Source: Bacillota bacterium
GTDB lineage: Bacteria; Bacillota; Clostridia; Christensenellales; Aristaeellaceae
DNA length: 12,499 nucleotides
Assembly (NCBI GenBank): GCA_023409955.1
Contig: JAEYQQ010000144.1
Location: 1 to 12,499, forward strand
Reading direction: 5' to 3'
Position numbers and translations under genes: made by a program. Under the pieces are notes generated by a model. That model had not been told where the DNA came from, did not search any database, and saw nothing but the letters and a program-made list of their open reading frames with translations. Shown piece by piece: positions 1 through 7,084 of the stretch (its first letter is position 1; every line of letters starts with the position of its first letter).

Positions 1-1408
1 TAGACCACAAAATACCAAATCCAACCTGTCGCCAGGGCCGCTCTTCCTTGCCTCGGAAAAAGTCCATAACAACAGCTGCCAGCCCCAAAGGTCCCAGCAT
101 CAAGGCTTGGGGCTTGATCAAAACACAAAGCATGTATATCGGCAGCGCCTTGTCCCATTTGCGCTCCATCGCCATAATGGCTACCAGCATCAACCCCAAT
201 GCCAGCACACTGTCCACCTGGCCCCAGGCGGAGCCATTGATAATCACTGCAGGGTTGAATGCGTACAGGATAGCCAGCGCAACTGCCGCCTTAACCGGCA
301 TTTTCCTTTTTCCGATGGTATATAAAAGCCCTGCAGTCGCATTATCCGCTAAAATGGGCACCAGCTTGATATTCAACAGCCCCATGCCGTTACTTAAAGG
401 CCCGAACCAGTTTGCAAATGCCCCATTGAGCCATAGCACGTAAAGATACGCCGGCGGATAATCGGAAAACCCGCTGTCTGCGTAAAAGTTTGCCGGGCCA
501 CTGTGAAACATGGTCCCGCCCCAAGACAGGAAGCAATTGATATCCACCTGATACCCCGGCACGATCACAGCCAGAATCACACGAAGGACAAACGCTGCCA
601 GCAGTGACAGTACAAGGTAAGATACCATTTTTGCTTCAGCCTGTGCATTCTGCTTCAAATCTTTCTCATTCGTTTCTTTTTGAAGGTACGGCAGCATTAG
701 CAATACAAGAACAGCAAAGCACAATGAAAGCGCAAGCAGCAAAGGCCAGGCAGGTCTTGCTTCGCCTTCGTCCCCCACCTCCCCGACATCCGCTGCTTCC
801 TGTGCTGCTGGTTTGAACCAGTTTACTACCCGGCCATTCAAAGGCACATCACCAGTTACCTTGGTCAGGGAGACATCGTCAAACCAAGCCTTTCCGATGC
901 TTTCCCCGCTATAGCCGCCAAGACGCGCAAATACGACGATCATACGCTGGTCAGGGCCAGTTTTACCATACATTTCCAGATCCTGCCATTGGTTATGGGT
1001 TTCGTAAATGCTGTTGGAGAATACGTATACATCCCCAATTGATAAGTTGGCGCCAAGGCCTGAATCAAGAATCCCTTCTGTTTTCACATAGCCGTGTAGC
1101 CTATATACTGTATTGGGCTCCACCGATACGTACTGGGCAAACCGGGCATCATTGGCCCCCAGGTTCTCCACCATGGCGGCTCCATTTCCCTGCCTGGCAT
1201 CCTGCGTAACAGCATATTGCGTATAGCCCGGCTGGTTGATGTATGCTTCCGTATACCAGTCCATAGGCAGTCCGTTGGAATCCAGCTGCTCAAAGCTGCC
1301 GTTTCTCAGCAGGTTATTGTCAACGTTTTCCCCATAGGCCGCCAAGGGTACCAGAAGGAACATTATCAAACAGCACAATATAATATTGATGATAGGCTTT
1401 TTCTTCAT
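1..1408 (-). CDS. Gpi18/GT87-like membrane glycosyltransferase with N-terminal carbohydrate-binding-like domain (partial)
   Basis: The frame is open from an ATG at 1408 to the window edge (469 codons), so the C-terminus is missing. An AAGGAG site lies 8 bases upstream of the ATG. Residues 1-26 form a signal peptide (MKKK, hydrophobic core, then PLAAYG). Residues about 30-175 resemble an extracytoplasmic carbohydrate-binding (CBM4_9-like) jelly roll: NGSFE near the start, a Y-x-L-H-G-Y-V-K strand, and the closing AWFDDVSLTKV typical of these modules. A hydrophobic segment follows at about 210-230, then a multi-pass region. That region carries SDYPPAYLYVLW (near residue 318), FNPAVIINGSAWGQVD (near 390-400) and IKPQAL (near 430), the signature order of Gpi18-like mannosyltransferases (COG5542/GT87), which use polyprenyl-phosphate sugars at the membrane. 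Fold assignment of the N-terminal domain is by pattern only. The gene starts 44 bases after yraN with no clear terminator between, so it may share that transcript. Acceptor and sugar are unknown. Confidence 0.8.
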   Translation of the reverse strand, partial: MKKKPIINIILCCLIMFLLVPLAAYGENVDNNLLRNGSFEQLDSNGLPMDWYTEAYINQPGYTQYAVTQDARQGNGAAMVENLGANDARFAQYVSVEPNTVYRLHGYVKTEGILDSGLGANLSIGDVYVFSNSIYETHNQWQDLEMYGKTGPDQRMIVVFARLGGYSGESIGKAWFDDVSLTKVTGDVPLNGRVVNWFKPAAQEAADVGEVGDEGEARPAWPLLLALSLCFAVLVLLMLPYLQKETNEKDLKQNAQAEAKMVSYLVLSLLAAFVLRVILAVIVPGYQVDINCFLSWGGTMFHSGPANFYADSGFSDYPPAYLYVLWLNGAFANWFGPLSNGMGLLNIKLVPILADNATAGLLYTIGKRKMPVKAAVALAILYAFNPAVIINGSAWGQVDSVLALGLMLVAIMAMERKWDKALPIYMLCVLIKPQALMLGPLGLAAVVMDFFRGKEERPWRQVGFGILWS

Positions 1409-1452
1409 GGGTTCAGGCTCCTTATCTAAGGTTCAAGCGGAAGGTCCTGGCA

Positions 1453-1806
1453 TCACCAGGCACCGGAAAAAGCATTTTCAATGTACCTCACACCGTCATT
1501 TGTGACTTCCGCCACATCAAAACGCAAAGGCCTGGAGAACTGATTGGTCTTAAGAAGGTATTGCCCAGCTGCTGCCAGAATGCTGCGCTGCTTTTTGACA
1601 GTGACAGCCTCCAAGCCAGCACCAGGATAGCTCCGTAAGCGGTATTTCACTTCTACAAACACCAGCAGCGGCCCTGACTCAACAATCAAATCCACCTCGC
1701 CGCCAGGTGCACGAAAATTTCTCTCCACCAATGCATAACCCCGGTCCAATAACCAGTGAAGGGCTTTCTCCTCCCCGATCCTGCCCTTTACCCCTTTTTC
1801 CGTCAT
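1453..1806 (-). CDS. yraN: YraN (UPF0102) family endonuclease-like protein
   Basis: This 117-residue protein has the full-length UPF0102/YraN pattern. It starts with KGRIGEEKALHWLLDRGY, then RNFRAPGGEVDLI, then LLVFVEVKYR, and ends with RFDVAEV. E37-V-D39 and E52-V-K54 fit the PD-(D/E)xK nuclease-like core, the part of the family related to Holliday-junction resolvases. Its cellular role is not well established. The ATG (1804-1806) overlaps the TGA of rnhB (1803-1805) as ATGA, which implies translational coupling. Family order rbgA-rnhB-yraN is common in Bacillota. No frameshift or missing motif is seen. Confidence 0.93.
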   Translation of the reverse strand: MTEKGVKGRIGEEKALHWLLDRGYALVERNFRAPGGEVDLIVESGPLLVFVEVKYRLRSYPGAGLEAVTVKKQRSILAAAGQYLLKTNQFSRPLRFDVAEVTNDGVRYIENAFSGAW

Positions 1807-2411
1807 ATGAAGTTACCGATAAAGCTCTTTCGGTGAATAGGGCATGGGCCATGGGCTTTAAGCGCTGCAATATGCTGTGCTGTGCCATATCCCTTATGCT
1901 GCCCGAATCCATACTCGGGATACAGTTCATCCATCGCTTGCATCTGGCGGTCTCTGGTGACCTTTGCCACAATGCTGGCGGCAGCAATGGAATAACATAT
2001 CGCATCACCGTGAATAATCCCTTGCTCACGGCCATGAAGCCCCAGTCCCTCCAGCGCATCAATCAAAAACAAATCCGCTGGTACATCCCTGGCTGCCTTG
2101 CGAATGGCTTCCTTGGTAGCATTGAGAATGTTGATTTGGTCGATCTCCTGCGCCGTTGCCTCACCCACACCAACATACAATGCCGTATGTATAATCTCAT
2201 CGTAAACAATATCTCTGCGCTTGGATGACAGCTTTTTGCTATCATCCACCCACTCTAGCAAAGGCTTGGCAGGCATTACCACGCAAGCGGCTACCACATT
2301 GCCTGCAAGCGGCCCCCTGCCTGCTTCATCCACCCCAGCAAAAAGAACGCCTGATGCCCAAAGGGGCTCATCTGTCCGAATCAGTTCCGCCAGCCTCTGC
2401 TGCCGCTTCAT
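1803..2411 (-). CDS. rnhB: Ribonuclease HII
   Basis: Ribonuclease HII cleaves RNA in RNA-DNA hybrids and removes misincorporated ribonucleotides, using two metal ions. The start is taken as the ATG at 2411, because GAAGGAG lies 9 bases upstream; it gives 202 residues, usual for the family. An upstream in-frame start at 2489 would add 26 Arg-rich residues inside rbgA and has no comparable site. The catalytic acidic residues are present: D28 and E29 in GVDEAGRG, D118 in FLIDALEG and D136 in the conserved segment ending SIAAASIVAKVTRD. The YGFGQHKGYGT motif is also present. The gene begins 44 bases before the end of rbgA and ends in an ATGA overlap with yraN. Confidence 0.96.
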   Translation of the reverse strand: MKRQQRLAELIRTDEPLWASGVLFAGVDEAGRGPLAGNVVAACVVMPAKPLLEWVDDSKKLSSKRRDIVYDEIIHTALYVGVGEATAQEIDQINILNATKEAIRKAARDVPADLFLIDALEGLGLHGREQGIIHGDAICYSIAAASIVAKVTRDRQMQAMDELYPEYGFGQHKGYGTAQHIAALKAHGPCPIHRKSFIGNFI

Positions 2412-3327
2412 CCTGTGCAGTCTCCTTCGCCTGTGTATGAGAATCTCCGTTGGCACGTATAGACAAACGGTTGGGCGCTGCCTTTTCATTCTTTGCCAGC
2501 TCTAGTGTTATTCGCCCCAGCTTGCCGGCACGGAACTCATCCAGCACCACGTTGGCGCCCCGTTCCACATCCGCCACGCCGCCCTTCATCAGCCACCCCC
2601 GGCCACGGCAGACAGCCTCCAAAAGTTCCAGCCCTTTCAAAGAAGTATCTGTAAGCTTGAACCGTTGGGTTATTGCATCAGGCGCAACAGCACTCATATC
2701 CTCCAGTAAGCGTATGGCCAGCATCGGCACATCCACCACCTGATCCCGTATGGTACCAATATAGGCAAGGCGCCTGGCAGCCAGCTGGTCATCCAGCCTG
2801 GGCCATAACATACCTGGTGTATCTAATAGCTCAAGATAGGGTGTTACCTTTACCCATTGGTTGGACCGGGTAACGCCAGGTCTATCCCCCACCTTGGCGA
2901 TGGCTCCGCCATTGATACGGTTAATAAGGGTGCTTTTACCCACATTGGGTACACCCACCACCATCACACGAACCGTTTTACGCATGCCCTTTTGGGCTGC
3001 ACGCTCCACCATTTCGCTGGCTGCGTTCTCAATCAGCGTTAAAACATCCTTGGCCCTACCGCCGGTGGATACATAGGAATGGGCAGCTATCCCTTGATTC
3101 TTAAAATGCCTGATCCAAGCCGCAGTCTCATTGGGATCAGCCAAGTCAGCCTTGTTTAAAAGCAGCATGCGCTTTTTATGCTGTATCATCGCATCCAAGT
3201 CAGGATTGCGGCTGGCATGAGGCAGGCGAGCATCACACAATTCCACCACCACATCCACCCTGATCAGTTGATCGCCAAGCAATCTCTTGGCACGCGCCAT
3301 ATGTCCAGGATACCAATTAATTTCCAC
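2368..3327 (-). CDS. rbgA: Ribosome biogenesis GTPase RbgA (YlqF)
   Basis: RbgA is a circularly permuted GTPase that acts late in 50S subunit assembly. The permuted motif order is visible: G4 NKAD at residues 58-61, then G1 GVPNVGKST at 125-133, T153 in the G2 region, then G3 DTPG at 169-172. The N-terminus INWYPGHMARAKR is the YlqF hallmark. The start is a GTG at 3327 with AAGGAG about 8 bases upstream; the nearby ATG at 3343 is out of frame. At 319 residues it is longer than the roughly 280 usual in Bacillus because of a polar, acidic tail after about residue 290 (many Asp, Glu, Gln, Ala, Thr), whose coding DNA also contains the rnhB start. First gene of the rbgA-rnhB-yraN operon. Confidence 0.95.
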   Translation of the reverse strand: MEINWYPGHMARAKRLLGDQLIRVDVVVELCDARLPHASRNPDLDAMIQHKKRMLLLNKADLADPNETAAWIRHFKNQGIAAHSYVSTGGRAKDVLTLIENAASEMVERAAQKGMRKTVRVMVVGVPNVGKSTLINRINGGAIAKVGDRPGVTRSNQWVKVTPYLELLDTPGMLWPRLDDQLAARRLAYIGTIRDQVVDVPMLAIRLLEDMSAVAPDAITQRFKLTDTSLKGLELLEAVCRGRGWLMKGGVADVERGANVVLDEFRAGKLGRITLELAKNEKAAPNRLSIRANGDSHTQAKETAQDEAAAEAGGTDSDR

Positions 3328-3379
3328 GGAAGGCTCCTTCCATTATATGGGTTACAGTCCCGTTTTTTATTTCCTTTTA

Positions 3380-3408
3380 GTAATACCATTCTTTTTCCCA
3401 AAAGGCAA
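3380..3408 (-). promoter_or_regulatory. Candidate promoter of the rbgA operon
   Basis: Reading the minus strand, TTGCCT (3408-3403) and TATTAC (3385-3380) are separated by 17 bases, and TGG precedes the -10 box as an extended -10. Each box matches 4 of 6 consensus bases. It lies about 50 bases upstream of the GTG start. The rest of the 3328-3545 gap shows no gene. Confidence 0.45.
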
Positions 3409-3544
3409 GCAAATTTTTCCCCTCTTTCAGGCTACTTATCCAACAACAGTGCCAATCGGCTGCTTCATAAAACCGGTCAAATCCAAAAACAGCTGATTAA
3501 AATGCCATACACTTACGCAAGTGCTATGCTACTTTTCAACACAC

Positions 3545-3573
3545 AAAAATACCCCCACGCTTATGCATGGGGG
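3545..3573 (-). terminator. Intrinsic terminator of the DUF3048 gene
   Basis: CCCCCA (3552-3557) pairs with TGGGGG (3568-3573); the inner GC/GC pair closes a TTAT loop with one mismatch. On the minus strand the stem is followed by TATTTTT (3551-3545). It lies about 30 bases after the stop at 3602, so it ends that transcript before the rbgA operon promoter. Confidence 0.8.
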
Positions 3574-3601
3574 CATTGCAATGCCAGATTGTTTATGCTT
3601 T

Positions 3602-4693
3602 TTACTCAGCAGAATATGTAACCGCTTTTCGGTTATCCAGTATGCTGATAAAGGTCTTGCCCCTTTGCAGCTTCAGTTCATTGCCATCCTGATCAAAGAA
3701 AACGGTACGCTGGTCCATGGCGGTGCGCCTCCAGTATCCCGGTATATAGCGGCCGCCGATAAAGATATCGGCATTGCCCATGCCTACACCCTCTGTTACA
3801 GGCCGCTCAGCTACGTCTTTATAATAGATAACGTCCATACGCTGAATAATTAGGTTTGCAAAGGCAAGCTGCTCTCCATTGGCTTTATCCACATAGGGTT
3901 GTCCAGCAACATAGCGCAGATAAACATTGTTTAGTGCATCATAAACAAATTTGGACGAATAGGTATCGCTGGACTGGTCAATGGCAACCGTGTTAGCAAT
4001 ATCGCCTGTTTCCGGCAAGTCATCTGTAAACAGGAAAGGCCTTGATGGCGCCTTGAAATCCTCCGGAATCAACCCCTGCATGGCCAACACGTTGGCATCT
4101 ACGTTGTGGGGGCTGACAAGAGAAGACACGCGTGTATAATATTTCTTCCAGGGTCTGCTATTACTGGCAGTGCCATCAAACAGGACCCCCTTTTTGTCGG
4201 CCTTGGTTTTACGAAAGGCCGTAGCAATGCTGGTGCCATCAGAAGGTTGTCCCCCATAATACAGGAATCCGGCATCCCACTCTTCTCTGATTTCTACATG
4301 TGTAATCCGCGCAGAACGCACAGGGCCGACACTTTCAGGAATCACGTCACTAAACAGAAAGGATAGCCTTGTATAGCCAGCCTTGTGCAGTGGTGTCTCA
4401 TAAATAATGTCTGCCTGGCTGGCACCCCAAGGTGCACGATTGCCAATGCCTCCGTCACTATTGTCAATCTGCACAAGCATGGGCAGGTATGTACCTTCCC
4501 AGGGCAAACCAGTCGTTGGGCTTTCGCCAGGAATCTGCGGGTTCACAGGAAATTTTCCATCAACGAGCAAGGCGCTGACATCGATTTTTCTGTCCTTTTG
4601 CCTTTTGAGCACCGTACTCTCGGCAGATGCCACTGTTGTTGCAGCTGACATAACGACTAGAACAACCAGCAGCAGACTTAAGAGCTTTTTCAT
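3602..4693 (-). CDS. Secreted DUF3048 (YerB-like) protein
   Basis: The ATG at 4693 has GGAGG about 7 bases upstream and gives 363 residues. An earlier in-frame ATG at 4753 lacks a site and would place 20 extra residues before the signal peptide. Residues 1-24 form a signal peptide ending ASA/ES, a signal peptidase I type without a lipobox Cys, whereas B. subtilis YerB is annotated as a lipoprotein. The N-terminal DUF3048 domain (about 65-225) shows LVQIDNS, GASQADIIYE, GYTRLSFLFSD, VGPVRSAR and the GGQPSDG segment. The C-terminal domain (about 250-355) shows YLRYVAGQPYVDKANG, FANLIIQ, GMGNADIFIGG and GYWRR. The biochemical function of the family is not established to my knowledge; an envelope role is inferred from export. 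It is monocistronic, with its own terminator. Confidence 0.9.
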   Translation of the reverse strand: MKKLLSLLLVVLVVMSAATTVASAESTVLKRQKDRKIDVSALLVDGKFPVNPQIPGESPTTGLPWEGTYLPMLVQIDNSDGGIGNRAPWGASQADIIYETPLHKAGYTRLSFLFSDVIPESVGPVRSARITHVEIREEWDAGFLYYGGQPSDGTSIATAFRKTKADKKGVLFDGTASNSRPWKKYYTRVSSLVSPHNVDANVLAMQGLIPEDFKAPSRPFLFTDDLPETGDIANTVAIDQSSDTYSSKFVYDALNNVYLRYVAGQPYVDKANGEQLAFANLIIQRMDVIYYKDVAERPVTEGVGMGNADIFIGGRYIPGYWRRTAMDQRTVFFDQDGNELKLQRGKTFISILDNRKAVTYSAE

Positions 4694-4746
4694 AGCAAAC
4701 TCCTCCAAATGAATATGAATATCAATAAAAAGGCCATGGCATATCA

Positions 4747-4772
4747 AAAGCACCCAATCAGTTGGATGCTTT
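4747..4772 (-). other. Hairpin upstream of the DUF3048 gene
   Basis: AAAGCACCC (4747-4755) and GGATGCTTT (4764-4772) form a 9-bp stem with one G-U wobble on the minus strand and an 8-base loop, followed there by only four T. It lies 54 bases upstream of the ATG at 4693, within the probable leader. It could be a weak attenuator or a 5' stabilising hairpin. Confidence 0.4.
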
Positions 4773-4941
4773 CCATCATCTTAACACTTTTTTAAAAGAA
4801 ATACAACATTTATGTCTAAATGGATGGTGCCAATTTTACCCTATAAGAGATAAGTTCATAAATACAACTTCTGTCTTGAAGCTACTTCTAGCAAATAATA
4901 TAGAAACATTTTTTTAAAAGGCATATACATTTAAAAAAATA
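4773..4941. other. AT-rich intergenic stretch, no gene seen
   Basis: This stretch lies between two divergent transcription units and is rich in A and T runs. I see no convincing coding frame or RNA gene. It must hold the minus-strand promoter of the DUF3048 gene; the best I can find is TTGTAT and TAAGAT 17 bases apart near 4780-4810, a weak match. Confidence 0.4.
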
Positions 4942-4950
4942 TGGTATAAT
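4942..4950 (+). promoter_or_regulatory. Extended -10 promoter of the zinc-ribbon gene
   Basis: TGGTATAAT contains a perfect TATAAT (4945-4950) preceded by the TG of an extended -10. No good -35 box is present 17 bases upstream, as often with extended -10 promoters. Transcription would begin near 4957 and leave a leader of about 120 bases before the ATG at 5079. Confidence 0.6.
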
Positions 4951-4997
4951 CTTTTCATCATTCGAAAGTTGTTTCAAGTGCACCTTCTGGTTTTGTA

Positions 4998-5058
4998 TTG
5001 TCCAGCAACTAAACACAGGGCCATTTGCAACGACGAAGCTTGATCGAGAACTGGACAA
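4998..5058 (+). promoter_or_regulatory. Possible structured leader before the zinc-ribbon gene
   Basis: TTGTCCAG (4998-5005) is an exact inverted repeat of CTGGACAA (5051-5058), closing a 45-base region that ends 7 bases before the AGGAGG site. The pairing could shape or mask the translation start region. I recognise no known riboswitch class. Confidence 0.35.
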
Positions 5059-5078
5059 AAAAATCAGGAGGTATTTCC

Positions 5079-5375
5079 ATGTACACCGACAAAACCCTGG
5101 TCTGCCGTGATTGTGGTGCCGAATTCGCATTTACCGCCTCAGAACAAAATTTCTTCGCCGAAAAGGGCTTCACCAACGAGCCTACCCGTTGCCCCTCCTG
5201 CAGGGCCAGCCGTCGTAACAGCGGCGGACGCAATGACAGAAGCAGCGCTCCCCGCCAGATGCATGATGCCGTCTGCGCAGGCTGCGGCCGCAAAACGCAG
5301 GTTCCCTTCCAGCCCCGCGGCGACCGTCCCGTATATTGCCGTGAGTGCTTCGACAGGCAGAACTCCCGTTATTAA
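5079..5375 (+). CDS. Double zinc-ribbon protein (zf-trcl type plus C-terminal CxxC pair)
   Basis: This is a 98-residue basic protein starting at the ATG at 5079, with AGGAGG 7 bases upstream. The upstream in-frame ATG at 5025 has no site and lies inside the leader. The first zinc ribbon uses C9-x2-C12 and C38-x2-C41, with the segment SEQNFFAEKGFTNEPTRCPS typical of the probable zinc-ribbon (zf-trcl, PF13451) family. The second uses C66-x2-C69 and C87-x2-C90, separated by a basic, aromatic stretch (VPFQPRGDRPVYC). The Arg/Ser-rich linker between them (about 42-62) is likely flexible. Proteins of this layout are common in Clostridia, and their role is unknown. Nucleic-acid binding is an inference from basic charge and fold. 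It stands alone between promoter and terminator. Confidence 0.88.
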   Translation: MYTDKTLVCRDCGAEFAFTASEQNFFAEKGFTNEPTRCPSCRASRRNSGGRNDRSSAPRQMHDAVCAGCGRKTQVPFQPRGDRPVYCRECFDRQNSRY

Positions 5376-5390
5376 ATCAAAAACAAGATG

Positions 5391-5420
5391 GCCCCTTGCC
5401 AAGCGCAAGGGGCATTTCTT
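5391..5420 (+). terminator. Intrinsic terminator of the zinc-ribbon gene
   Basis: GCCCCTTGC (5391-5399) pairs perfectly with GCAAGGGGC (5405-5413) over a 5-base loop, followed by the T-rich ATTTCTTT. It lies 16 bases after the stop codon. Confidence 0.9.
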
Positions 5421-5472
5421 TATTGGTCCAATATCAAGCAACAAATATCAGCATCAAATAATGAAACTAATT

Positions 5473-5510
5473 CCCTCGGCATCTTCCCCTAAGGGAAGGT
5501 ATGCCGAGGG
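5473..5510 (-). terminator. Long hairpin, probable terminator of the ferritin-like gene
   Basis: CCCTCGGCAT (5473-5482) pairs with ATGCCGAGGG (5501-5510), and CTTCCC (5483-5488) pairs with GGGAAG (5493-5498), with a CTAA loop and a 2-base bulge. This is one of the strongest hairpins in the window. On the minus strand it follows the stop at 5547 by about 36 bases, but the T tract after it is poor (AATTAGTTTC). On the plus strand it is followed by CCTTTTAG, so a bidirectional role is possible. Confidence 0.6.
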
Positions 5511-5546
5511 CCTTTTAGAACGTAGTGCTGTGCATCAACTTATGGT

Positions 5547-5987
5547 TCATTTGTAGCAGCCATTGTTTTGACAAAGGGTTGGAGCAAGAAGCATAGCTGT
5601 CCAAATCCTTGCGTGAGCATATTCATCACCAAGGATGGATGTCAGCAAGTATCTAACGTCAAGTGTCGGCGCGCACATAGCAAGTCCGGCATAACGTTGA
5701 ATGGCACCGAGCTCACCCTGTATGGCCGTTGAAACATCCCTTCTGAAATCTCCCGTTGCAGGCGGGCAATCAGGCGGTGCTGAAACGGGCGGAGGGCAAA
5801 TGCCCAACAGCGATGCCTGCAAGCGAGCATGTCCGTACTCATCACCCACAATGCTCATAATCAGCTCGCGCAAAAGGTTATTCGGCGCTTCATTTGCGAT
5901 CTGTGCATAAAAGCCTGCATCACAAATTTCATCTTGGATGGATGCCTCAAGCTGTCCACGATAATCATCACAAAGGTTTGTACTCAT
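5547..5987 (-). CDS. Ferritin-like di-iron protein, two half-motifs, cysteine-rich
   Basis: This 146-residue protein has two internally similar halves. The first has E20-x6-Y27 and DE50-Y-G-H53-A-R; the second has E92-x6-Y99 and DE122-Y-A-H125-A-R. This is the E...Y...DExxH arrangement of four-helix ferritin-like/rubrerythrin-type di-iron carriers, where each half gives two helices. The halves are joined by a Pro/Cys-rich linker at about 62-80 (CPPPVSAPPDCPP). There are seven Cys (6, 22, 64, 74, 105, 139, 144), unusual for a plain ferritin fold; no CxxC rubredoxin domain is present. A role in peroxide or iron handling is inferred from the family only. The ATG at 5987 follows AAGGTG. No promoter is obvious, and the LysR gene lies 127 bases upstream on the same strand. 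Confidence 0.8.
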   Translation of the reverse strand: MSTNLCDDYRGQLEASIQDEICDAGFYAQIANEAPNNLLRELIMSIVGDEYGHARLQASLLGICPPPVSAPPDCPPATGDFRRDVSTAIQGELGAIQRYAGLAMCAPTLDVRYLLTSILGDEYAHARIWTAMLLAPTLCQNNGCYK

Positions 5988-6014
5988 ACCTTCACCTTAA
6001 TTCATTCGTTGATA

Positions 6015-6045
6015 ACGGATGTTCATGCCGTCGCAATTCATCCGT
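6015..6045. repeat. Inverted repeat upstream of the ferritin-like gene
   Basis: ACGGATG (6015-6021) and CATCCGT (6039-6045) are exact inverted repeats with a 17-base spacer, 28 bases upstream of the ATG at 5987. It could be a dyad operator or a leader hairpin; nothing else supports a function. Confidence 0.35.
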
Positions 6046-6114
6046 CACTTTCATTCTACGCGCAGTGAAGGTTTGTGTTCCCTATATCAGTTCCGCCGCA
6101 TTTGCATGTAAAGA

Positions 6115-7005
6115 TCAACGCCAAATATCCTCTGGCAAAGCTGAGATTTGATCAATAATCTGCCGCAATGCAGGGGTCATACGGTTTTCCATCCATGCCA
6201 CACCAATACGGATTGGCCTGTCCAGCTGCATTGGTACATATTTTAGATGCTCATCACGCACTAGTGGAATATTGGTTATTGCTACACCGCCATCCTGCCT
6301 TAAATGTGGTATCGTCTGCATAAAGGTTAGATTTGCAAAGACAGTAGTTGACAGTCCATGCTTGGCGAATATTTCACGAATTGTCATTGGAAATGCTGTA
6401 CTGTCCTGATACCAATATATTTTCTCCTCCTTTAGATCAGTTGGTGTCAACACTGCTTTGGAAGAAAGCGGGTTGTTCCGATGCATACAAGCATACGCTT
6501 TCCCGCTGAAAAGAACGCGTTTTTTTACGTTCGGACAATCCAACTCAGGCAAATCGACATCTGTAAAGATCAAGTCAACATCTCCATGGACAAGCTGTTC
6601 CTTATGCTTTGGCGGTGTTTCCAACAACATGGAATGCAACACAATATTGCTTTCCTCATTTTCCATGCGCATGATGGCAAGATAAGCATTGCATTCCCCT
6701 TGCAGCATAACATCCGGAAAGCCTATCGTAATGTTGCCTCCCCTGTTGGAGAAAGCCAACATTGCTCCATAAGCATGGTGAAAAGCATCATACAGAAATT
6801 GTGCCTCCGGTATGAAAGCATGCCCTGCTTGTGTAAGCGTAGCATTTCCTTTATCACGGTCAAAGAGTGTTACACCTAGTTCTTCCTCAAGACTTTGAAT
6901 ACGATGTGTTACCGCAGGCTGCGTTAAAAAAAGAGACCTTGCTGCACCAGAAAAACTACCGCAGCGGCTAACGATAAGAAAAGTCTTTATTTGTATTTCG
7001 TTCAT
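6115..7005 (-). CDS. LysR-family transcriptional regulator
   Basis: At 296 residues this is full length for the family. The N-terminal winged helix-turn-helix (about 1-60) shows the LysR pattern: FLIVSRCGSFSGAARSLFLT, then QPAVTHRIQSLEEELGVTLF and DR. Residues about 90-296 fit the periplasmic-binding-protein-like effector domain (NITIGFPDV, then DVDLIFTDVDL), whose small-molecule ligand is unknown. The ATG at 7005 has GAGAGGAG about 7 bases upstream. It is divergent from the secreted-protein gene at 7150; in this family a divergent neighbour is the usual target, and autoregulation is common. No terminator is seen before the ferritin-like gene, so readthrough into it is possible. Confidence 0.95.
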   Translation of the reverse strand: MNEIQIKTFLIVSRCGSFSGAARSLFLTQPAVTHRIQSLEEELGVTLFDRDKGNATLTQAGHAFIPEAQFLYDAFHHAYGAMLAFSNRGGNITIGFPDVMLQGECNAYLAIMRMENEESNIVLHSMLLETPPKHKEQLVHGDVDLIFTDVDLPELDCPNVKKRVLFSGKAYACMHRNNPLSSKAVLTPTDLKEEKIYWYQDSTAFPMTIREIFAKHGLSTTVFANLTFMQTIPHLRQDGGVAITNIPLVRDEHLKYVPMQLDRPIRIGVAWMENRMTPALRQIIDQISALPEDIWR

Positions 7006-7025
7006 AAAAAGCTCCTCTCACGTTT

Positions 7026-7034
7026 ATTATACCA
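7026..7034 (-). promoter_or_regulatory. Extended -10 promoter of the LysR gene
   Basis: On the minus strand TGG (7034-7032) precedes a perfect TATAAT (7031-7026), an extended -10 just upstream of the LysR ribosome binding site. It leaves a very short leader. No consensus -35 box is visible. Confidence 0.55.
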
Positions 7035-7065
7035 TAAAAGATTTTTATAGCCAGATAGATTATAC

Positions 7066-7084
7066 TTAATTGACAGATAATTAA
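7066..7084. promoter_or_regulatory. Candidate LysR operator over the -35 box
   Basis: TTAATT (7066-7071) and AATTAA (7079-7084) are exact inverted repeats around GACAGAT. The 19-base element contains T-N11-A spacing as LysR sites do, and covers the TTGACA of the plus-strand promoter. The halves are pure A/T, so chance is possible. Confidence 0.4.

Noticed and set aside
1440..1460. CCTGG/CCAGG hairpin at the end of yraN as a terminator
   Set aside because: The stem is only 5 bp, overlaps the stop codon and has no T tract on either strand.
1707..2228. A 173-codon plus-strand open frame over rnhB and yraN
   Set aside because: It is a mirror of two conserved genes with all catalytic motifs on the minus strand; no independent evidence for coding.
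3340..3350. TATAAT-like sequence just before rbgA as its promoter
   Set aside because: It sits essentially on the ribosome binding site, too close to the GTG start to make a useful leader.
4603..4753. Longer start (4753) for the DUF3048 protein
   Set aside because: It would put 20 residues before the signal peptide and has no ribosome binding site, while the ATG at 4693 has GGAGG at good spacing.
5139..5444. Minus-strand frame opposite the zinc-ribbon gene
   Set aside because: Antisense to four CxxC pairs with a good start site; it also runs through the terminator stem.
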